5,404 bases of DNA, taken from NCBI GenBank assembly GCA_938045215.1, contig CALINF010000195.1, positions 1-5,404 of the forward strand, in the 5' to 3' direction. The notes under the pieces are model-generated. The model did not search any database. It was not told the origin of the DNA and was given only the letters and a program-made list of their open reading frames with translations. How positions within the stretch are numbered: the stretch's first letter is position 1; the number at the start of each line of letters is the position of its first letter. Source of the stretch: an uncultured Halieaceae bacterium (GTDB lineage: Bacteria > Pseudomonadota > Gammaproteobacteria > Pseudomonadales > Halieaceae). Positions 5,163 to 5,404 of this stretch are shown in pieces. A program made the position numbers and the translations under genes.

Positions 5163-5404
5163 ATGCACAAAATTCTGAAATCAGCGCTAGCAGGCGCCGC
5201 TATGGTGGCTGCGATAGCTACGACAGCGGTTCACGCACAAGATGCAGCAGAGCCATTGTCCGTAACGACAACCCCACTCAAAGGCAATTTGTACTTGCTC
5301 AAGGGCCGCGGGGGCAATGTGGTAGCTTCAGTGGGTCAGGACGGCGTGATGATTGTCGACGACGACTATCCCCAGTACGCCTCGGCCTATCACGATGCGC
5401 TCAA
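5163..5404 (+). CDS. Exported metallo-beta-lactamase-fold hydrolase, N-terminal part (runs off right edge)
   Basis: The first 80 residues are present. Residues 1-25 form a clear Sec signal peptide: a short basic start (MHKILKS), an Ala-rich hydrophobic core and a VHA cleavage site before Gln26, so the mature enzyme should be periplasmic. The segment GNLYLLKGRGGNVVASVGQDGVMIVDDDY (41-69) matches the first strands of MBL-fold hydrolases, which typically read GNiyvl...gNv.v..G.dGvvlID. The metal-binding HxHxDH motif would follow beyond the edge, so activity and subfamily cannot be determined. The ATG at 5163 has AGG (5152-5154) 8 bases upstream. It lies 33 bases after the ydcH-like gene. Confidence 0.85.
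   Translation, partial: MHKILKSALAGAAMVAAIATTAVHAQDAAEPLSVTTTPLKGNLYLLKGRGGNVVASVGQDGVMIVDDDYPQYASAYHDAL

Noticed and set aside
1..5404. CRISPR arrays, tRNA or rRNA genes, insertion sequences, phage or toxin-antitoxin genes
   Set aside because: No repeated spacers, cloverleaf-like segments, transposase motifs or paired small toxin-antitoxin genes were seen; the window is filled with chromosomal protein genes.

Overview
The window looks like ordinary chromosomal sequence from a gammaproteobacterium. Dxs, CysQ, Hsp15 (HslR), a YrfG-type nucleotidase and a YdcH-like protein all resemble their Escherichia coli or Pseudomonas counterparts. Several genes have neighbours unlike those in these models, which suggests a marine or environmental lineage (Cellvibrionales/Halieaceae is a guess, not shown by the sequence). 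No tRNA, rRNA, insertion sequence, CRISPR array or phage gene is visible. Coding density is high, and no gene-free stretch exceeds about 140 bases.

Layout. Positions 1-628 (minus) hold the N-terminal 209 residues of Dxs, the first enzyme of the MEP isoprenoid pathway; the gene runs off the left edge. Upstream of it on the same strand (686-1420) is a membrane-anchored SGNH/GDSL-hydrolase-like protein in which nearly all the catalytic residues are replaced, probably a pseudoenzyme. A 141-base gap then separates it from a divergent gene (1562-2770, plus) for a six-helix membrane diguanylate cyclase with an intact GGEEF active site and a slightly altered inhibitory site. That gene ends 5 bases from the convergent end of hslR (2776-3186, minus). 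hslR forms a translationally coupled pair with yrfG (3183-3848, minus), a HAD-family GMP/IMP nucleotidase, through a GTGA overlap. Divergent from yrfG is cysQ (about 3958-4797, plus), a 3'(2'),5'-bisphosphate nucleotidase of sulfur assimilation. It has a textbook Shine-Dalgarno but no ordinary start codon at the right distance. A small YdcH/DUF465 protein (4884-5129, plus) and the start of an exported metallo-beta-lactamase-fold protein (from 5163, plus, cut by the right edge) follow.

How the genes relate. yrfG-hslR is a conserved pair; the rest is a set of housekeeping genes (isoprenoid precursors, nucleotide and PAP turnover, ribosome rescue) plus c-di-GMP signalling. The main candidate for something undescribed is the degenerate SGNH-like protein placed between dxs and the divergent cyclase. 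No unified new system is evident, and the link between these genes is inference only.
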